In this document: positions 5,929-7,328 of the stretch, piece by piece | Position numbering within the stretch: the first letter of the stretch is position 1 | How the letters are laid out: each line of letters opens with the position of its first letter | Assembly (NCBI GenBank): GCA_902805995.1 | Contig: CADCUU010000097.1 | Coordinates: forward strand, 1-7,328 | Length of the DNA: 7,328 bases | Origin: an uncultured Rubellimicrobium sp. | GTDB lineage: Bacteria > Pseudomonadota > Alphaproteobacteria > Rhodobacterales > Rhodobacteraceae | Direction of reading: 5' to 3' | Position numbers and translations under genes: made by a program | Notes under the pieces: model-generated | What the model was told of the DNA's origin: nothing | Seen by the model: the letters and a program-made list of their open reading frames with translations, nothing else | Database searches by the model: none

Positions 5929-7328
5929 CGCGCCAACGCGCGCCTCGACCTGGGACGAGGGGTTCTGCGCCGCCTCGTCCATCTGGGACGCGTCCGCCAT
6001 GGGCTCCGCGCTGGGGCAGGCCCTCGCCCCGCTCGGCACGCCGGACGGCGACCCCAAGGCCGTCCGCCGCGACATCGTGCGCCTTCTGGCCGAGGCGCGG
6101 GCCCGTGGTCTCGCAGCCATCGACGACGCCTTCGCCCGCAACCCCTTCGCGGGGCGGGAGACCAAACGCGCCATCGCCTGGCTGACGGACCATCTGGTCA
6201 CGCAAGGGTACGTCGCCGCCCGCGCCTTGCACCCCCTCTCCCCCGGTGAGGACGGGCTCGCCCTCCTCGCGGTCGGGGGCTACGGACGGGGCGAGATGGC
6301 GCCGCAGTCCGACGTGGATCTCATGGTGCTCCTGCCCGGCAATCTCGGCGCGGGGCAGAAGGCCTTGGTCGAGGGGCTGCTCTACCTGCTGTGGGACCTC
6401 AAGCTGAAGGTCGGCCACGCGACGCGGAGCATCAAGGAAGCCCTCGCGCTGGCCCGCCAGGACATGACGATCCGCACCTCCCTTCTGGAAATGCGGCACC
6501 TGACCGGGGATGAGGGCCTGACCGCCGCCCTGCGCGACCGGTTCTGGGGCGACCTCGTGCCCGGCACCGCGGCGGAGTTCCTGGAGGCCAAGCTCGCGGA
6601 GCGGGCGACCCGCCACCAGAAGCAGGGCGGCCAGCGCTACGTCGTGGAGCCCAACGTCAAGGAGGGCAAGGGCGGCCTGCGCGACCTCCACTCCCTGTTC
6701 TGGATCGGCAAATACGTCAACGGCGTGGAGACGACGGACGAGCTCGTAGGCCTCGGCGTCTTCTCGGCCGAGGAGCTTGCGGCGTTCCGGCGCGCCGAGG
6801 GGTTCCTCTGGGCCGTGCGCTGCCACCTTCACTTCCTGACCCGCCGCCCGGTGGACCAGCTCTCCTTCGACCTCCAGGTCGAGGTGGCCGCGCGCATGGG
6901 CTACGAGGACGGCGAGGGCCGCCGCGCGGTCGAACGCTTCATGCAGGACTTCTTCCGCCACGCCACCCGCGTGGGCGAGCTGACCCGCATCTTCCTCACC
7001 GCCTTGGAGGCCAGCCACGTCAAGCAGGCGCCGAGCCTCCTGCGGCTCTTCACCCGCAAACCCACGGCGCGGCCGCCCTACGCCATCAAGCAGAACCGGC
7101 TGACCGTGTCCGACGACCGCGCCTTCTTCTCGGACCCGCTCAACCTCCTTCGCATCTTCGAGGAAGGGCTGCGGACCGGGACGCTGCTGCATCCCGACGC
7201 CATGCGGCTCATCGCGGCGAACCTGCATCGCCTCGACGACAAGGTCCGGGCCGATCCGCGCGCCAACGCGATCTTCCTCGACCTGCTCCTCAAGCACGGG
7301 AACCCGGAACGGGCCCTGCGGCGCATGA
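5888..7328 (+). CDS. glnD: Bifunctional PII uridylyltransferase/uridylyl-removing enzyme GlnD, 5' part
   Basis: GlnD senses glutamine and attaches UMP to, or removes it from, PII proteins, so controlling nitrogen assimilation in the cytosol. About 480 residues are in the window, with no stop; the frame runs off the right edge at RALRRM. The nucleotidyltransferase core is GGYGRGEMAPQSDVDLMVL (about residues 130-148 from the TTG start), with the catalytic-type pair Asp142/Asp144. Next come LWDLKLKVGHATR, VEPNVKEGKGGLRDL (about 253-267), RCHLHFLTRRPVDQLSFDLQ, QVEVAARMGY and FFRHATRVGELTRIFLTALEA. All are typical of Rhodobacteraceae GlnD. The HD (uridylyl-removing) and ACT domains would lie beyond the window. 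The frame opens after TGA 5882-5884. The first usable start is TTG 5888, which overlaps the lipoprotein gene by 41 nt. ATG 5999 would drop FCAASSIWDASA, which looks like a conserved N-terminal stretch, so I prefer the TTG. The final TGA in the window is out of frame. Confidence 0.94.
   Translation, partial: MTLPLAASPAPVSDAPTRASTWDEGFCAASSIWDASAMGSALGQALAPLGTPDGDPKAVRRDIVRLLAEARARGLAAIDDAFARNPFAGRETKRAIAWLTDHLVTQGYVAARALHPLSPGEDGLALLAVGGYGRGEMAPQSDVDLMVLLPGNLGAGQKALVEGLLYLLWDLKLKVGHATRSIKEALALARQDMTIRTSLLEMRHLTGDEGLTAALRDRFWGDLVPGTAAEFLEAKLAERATRHQKQGGQRYVVEPNVKEGKGGLRDLHSLFWIGKYVNGVETTDELVGLGVFSAEELAAFRRAEGFLWAVRCHLHFLTRRPVDQLSFDLQVEVAARMGYEDGEGRRAVERFMQDFFRHATRVGELTRIFLTALEASHVKQAPSLLRLFTRKPTARPPYAIKQNRLTVSDDRAFFSDPLNLLRIFEEGLRTGTLLHPDAMRLIAANLHRLDDKVRADPRANAIFLDLLLKHGNPERALRRM

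Noticed and set aside
4663..6201. Minus-strand open frame of 512 codons across the lipoprotein gene and the glnD start
   Set aside because: It is antisense to two well-supported genes, low in complexity and His/Gly/Arg-rich, with no recognisable domain. Long antisense frames are common in DNA this GC-rich.
5774..7297. Minus-strand open frame of 507 codons across glnD
   Set aside because: It is antisense to glnD, whose motifs are unmistakable on the plus strand. The minus-strand translation is Arg/Gly/Glu/Val-rich, as expected for the complement of GC-rich codons, and shows no family motif.
1..7328. A hidden defence, secretion, biosynthetic or mobile system
   Set aside because: Every sizeable stretch is taken up by recognised housekeeping genes or one hypothetical gene. 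I saw no recombinase, toxin-antitoxin pair, repeat array or terminal inverted repeats on either strand.

Overview
The window looks like chromosomal housekeeping DNA from an alphaproteobacterium, most likely a Rhodobacterales/Rhodobacteraceae species. The DNA is very GC-rich with G/C-dominated third codon positions. The glutathione synthetase, RsmI, YraN and GlnD sequences all read like Rhodobacteraceae versions of these families. This is recognition from memory, not a database search. I see no RNA genes, insertion sequences, prophage genes, CRISPR arrays or attachment sites.

Layout. (1) 1-622, + strand: the 3' part of a comM/yifB gene (Mg-chelatase-like AAA+ ATPase). It is cut by the window edge and carries what looks like a one-base deletion at about position 21. 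(2) 623-927: non-coding spacer. (3) 928-2073, - strand: a membrane-anchored protein of unknown function, 381 aa. (4) 2074-2344: spacer with a slightly AT-richer patch and a weak candidate promoter. (5) 4638 down to 2345, - strand: a three-gene cluster rsmI -> yraN -> gshB. RsmI and YraN are translationally coupled (stop and start one base apart), and gshB follows 67 nt later. (6) 4639-4734: a 96-nt divergent promoter region. (7) 4735-5928, + strand: a periplasmic-binding-protein-fold lipoprotein of the LppC/LpoA-like 'penicillin-binding protein activator' group. (8) 5888 to beyond the window end, + strand: glnD, the PII uridylyltransferase, open at the right edge and probably overlapping the lipoprotein gene.

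Functionally the genes are a mixed housekeeping set: 16S rRNA 2'-O-methylation (RsmI), a small nuclease-fold protein (YraN), the last step of glutathione synthesis (GshB), an envelope lipoprotein, nitrogen-status signalling (GlnD) and DNA branch migration during transformation (ComM). They do not form one pathway. I found no convincing new multi-gene system. The items most worth a second look are the comM frameshift, the unrecognised 381-aa anchored protein, the twin-arginine-like lipoprotein signal and the non-ATG overlapping start of glnD.
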